A model generated the notes under the pieces. The model was given only the letters and a program-made list of their open reading frames with translations, searched no databases and had not been told where the DNA came from. 64,000 nucleotides of DNA from Acetobacter estunensis. GTDB taxonomy: Bacteria > Pseudomonadota > Alphaproteobacteria > Acetobacterales > Acetobacteraceae. The stretch covers positions 1 through 64,000 of the forward strand of contig NZ_WOTH01000016.1 of assembly GCF_011516945.1 (NCBI RefSeq). Reading direction: 5' to 3'. The first letter of the stretch is position 1; every line of letters begins with the position of its first letter. The position numbers and the translations under genes were made by a program. Shown one piece after another: positions 62,287-64,000 of this stretch.

Positions 62287-64000
62287 CCGATCTTCACAAG
62301 GAGCACCATCTGGAATCCGAAATCTGCGATTATCTCGGACGTTCCGGCTGGCTTTATGAAAATGGTTCCGCCAGCGGTTATGACGTGGCGCAGGCCCTGT
62401 TTCCCGAAGATCTGCTGGCGTGGGTGCGCGAATGCGAGCCGGATGCGTGGGAGACGCTGGAGAAAACGCATGGGGCCTCGGCTGGCGCAGTTTTATGCCA
62501 GCGTGTGCGGGATGCCCTGAATGCGCGTGGGGCGCTTGTCGTCCTGCGTGATGGACTGGACATTATCGGGCTGACAAAAACGCTGAAGATCTGTCAGTTC
62601 CGTCCGGCCCTGACGATGAATCCGCATTTGCAGCATCGTTACGATGCTAATCGCCTGCGCGTTGTGCGGCAGGTGCGTTATTCGGCCAGTAACGGCAATG
62701 AGCTGGATCTTGTTCTGTTTCTGAATGGCGTTCCGGTGGCGACCGCCGAGCTGAAATCGAACTACACTCAGTCAGTTCAGGATGCGGTGGAGCAGTATTG
62801 CACCGACCGACTACCGAAACCGCCCGGTAAGCCTGCTGAGCCGCTGCTTTCGGTGCCGGGTGGTGCGGTCGTGCATTTTGCTGTCAGCAACAGTGACGTG
62901 ATGATGTGCACCCATCTGGATGGCGCGCACAGCCGTTTCCTGCCGTTCAATCAGGGGAACGATGGTGGTGTAGGCAATCCCGGCACCACGGCGTATCTGT
63001 GGCGGGAGGTATGGCAGCCAGATTCATGGCTGGATATTCTTGGCCGTTACATCATTCCGGTGAAGAAAAAGGGGAAGATCTCGGGCTGGATCTTTCCGCG
63101 CTATCATCAGCTTGCCGCCACACGGCTGCTGGTCTCCACCATTCTGAAAGAGGGGCCGGGGCAGCGTTATCTGATCCAGCACTCTGCCGGGTCGGGCAAG
63201 ACAAACTCCATCGCGTGGACGGCGCATTTTCTGTCCGATCTACATGACGCGCACAATCACAAGCTGTTCGATACTGTCATTGTGGTGTCAGACCGTAAGG
63301 TTCTGGACCGGCAGCTTTCGGAAACCATCGAAAGTTTTGAGCGTACGCGCGGCGTGGTAGCATCGATCTCCGGCAATGGGGGCAGCAAGAGTCAGGAACT
63401 TGCGGCGGCTCTGCATACCGGCAAGAAAATCATCATCTGCACGATTCAGACCTTTCCGTTCGCGCTGGAGGAAATCCGTCAGCTTGCGGCGACCGAGGGC
63501 AAGCATTTCGCGGTGATCGCAGATGAAGCCCATTCCTCGCAGACCGGGACATCGGCCAGCAAGCTCAAAGCCGCCCTGTCATCTGGTGAACTGGCGGAGC
63601 TTGCGGACGGTGGGGAGATCAGTACGGAAGACCTGCTGGCGGCGGAAATGGCGCAAAGGACTGCGGCGGATGCTGGCATTTCCTTTATTGCTTTCACGGC
63701 TACGCCAAAGGCCAAAACGCTGGAACTGTTCGGACGTCTGCCGCATCCGGATCAGCCCAAGGGCGAGGACAACAAGCCTGAGGCGTTCCATGTCTATTCC
63801 ATGCGGCAGGCTATCGAGGAAGAATTCATCCTCGATGTGTTGCAGAATTACGTGTCCTGGAAACAGGCGTTCCGCCTGAGCCAGAACGGACAGATTCTGG
63901 ATGACGAGGAAGTCGAGGCTTCGGAGGCAAAGAAGGCGCTGATGAAGTGGGTGCGACTGCACCCTACCAACATCGCCGCACGGGTGCAGATCGTGGTGGA
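62283..64000 (+). CDS. hsdR: Type I restriction subunit, N-terminal 570 residues (gene runs off the window)
   Basis: Starts with ATG overlapping the previous stop (ATGA). PD-(D/E)xK nuclease: Asp142 in NELDLVLFLNG and Glu156/Lys158 in TAELKS. Helicase motor: Walker A HSAGSGKT near 300, DEAH box ADEAHSSQ near 413, and motif III FTATPKAKT. Cuts unmodified DNA after translocation. Roughly the last 400 residues (second RecA domain and helical domain) lie outside the window. Confidence 0.95.
   Translation, partial: MTDLHKEHHLESEICDYLGRSGWLYENGSASGYDVAQALFPEDLLAWVRECEPDAWETLEKTHGASAGAVLCQRVRDALNARGALVVLRDGLDIIGLTKTLKICQFRPALTMNPHLQHRYDANRLRVVRQVRYSASNGNELDLVLFLNGVPVATAELKSNYTQSVQDAVEQYCTDRLPKPPGKPAEPLLSVPGGAVVHFAVSNSDVMMCTHLDGAHSRFLPFNQGNDGGVGNPGTTAYLWREVWQPDSWLDILGRYIIPVKKKGKISGWIFPRYHQLAATRLLVSTILKEGPGQRYLIQHSAGSGKTNSIAWTAHFLSDLHDAHNHKLFDTVIVVSDRKVLDRQLSETIESFERTRGVVASISGNGGSKSQELAAALHTGKKIIICTIQTFPFALEEIRQLAATEGKHFAVIADEAHSSQTGTSASKLKAALSSGELAELADGGEISTEDLLAAEMAQRTAADAGISFIAFTATPKAKTLELFGRLPHPDQPKGEDNKPEAFHVYSMRQAIEEEFILDVLQNYVSWKQAFRLSQNGQILDDEEVEASEAKKALMKWVRLHPTNIAARVQIVV

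Noticed and set aside
1-64000. CRISPR arrays, rRNA genes and riboswitches
   Set aside because: I saw no regularly spaced direct repeats, no ribosomal RNA sequence and no convincing riboswitch core in the intergenic regions.

Overview
The window looks like chromosomal DNA of an acetic acid bacterium (Acetobacteraceae, Alphaproteobacteria). The pointers are a PQQ-type membrane glucose dehydrogenase, a three-subunit molybdenum/cytochrome c aldehyde dehydrogenase of the AldFGH type, a bc1 complex and a giant Hint-domain repeat protein, all in moderately GC-rich DNA. The methylamine dehydrogenase cluster would suit a methylotrophic member of the family such as Acidomonas, but that genus guess is weak.

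Layout. 1-162: start of glyA. 276-9206: a complete choline/glycine betaine regulon. One minus-strand operon holds a betI-betB fusion, betA, an acetyltransferase and a CN-hydrolase; divergently, choW-choV-choX encode the uptake system, and a BetI-like inverted repeat lies between them. 9370-10383: three decayed genes in a row. 10504-17103: a 2199-residue protein combining AIDA-type repeats, a Hint autoprocessing domain, two GWA modules and a glycosyltransferase-like tail. 17265-21782: an AcoR-like regulator lacking the AAA+ domain, an outer-membrane protein, and gcd with a one-base frameshift. 21949-25988: a contractile-tail baseplate module (D, V, 46/W, J and I-like) with no other phage genes. 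26014-28401: small secreted proteins, a lipoprotein, tRNA-Val(CAC) and an unknown secreted protein.

28599-34655: a tryptophan tryptophylquinone (TTQ) amine dehydrogenase operon, mauBEDA, two c-type cytochromes, a porin-like protein and a second MauD that has lost half of its CxxC. It faces aldGHF (34699-38575) across a 17-bp perfect hairpin; the bc1 operon petBCA follows (38778-41432). Periplasmic oxidation of amines, aldehydes and (formerly) glucose would all feed the same respiratory chain.

41553-46441: a Fur-box gene of unknown function, a CHAP amidase, a sugar-nucleotide epimerase, DUF192, a metallo-hydrolase and a host-attachment-family protein. 46597-54276: molybdenum cofactor maturation (xdhC, mocA-like) converging on a tightly overlapped purine-breakdown operon (ggt, allC-like, pucG, puuE, uraD, uraH) with no urate oxidase in view. 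54661-56073: a flavin oxidoreductase, followed by a transposase remnant.

56705-64000: the 3' half of a tRNA-Val(GAC), cut exactly at the anticodon loop, marks one end of an integrated island. The island carries an HTH protein, an AbrB/Doc toxin-antitoxin pair and a type I restriction-modification operon (hsdM, hsdS, a GIY-YIG nuclease-like gene, hsdR) that runs off the end of the window.
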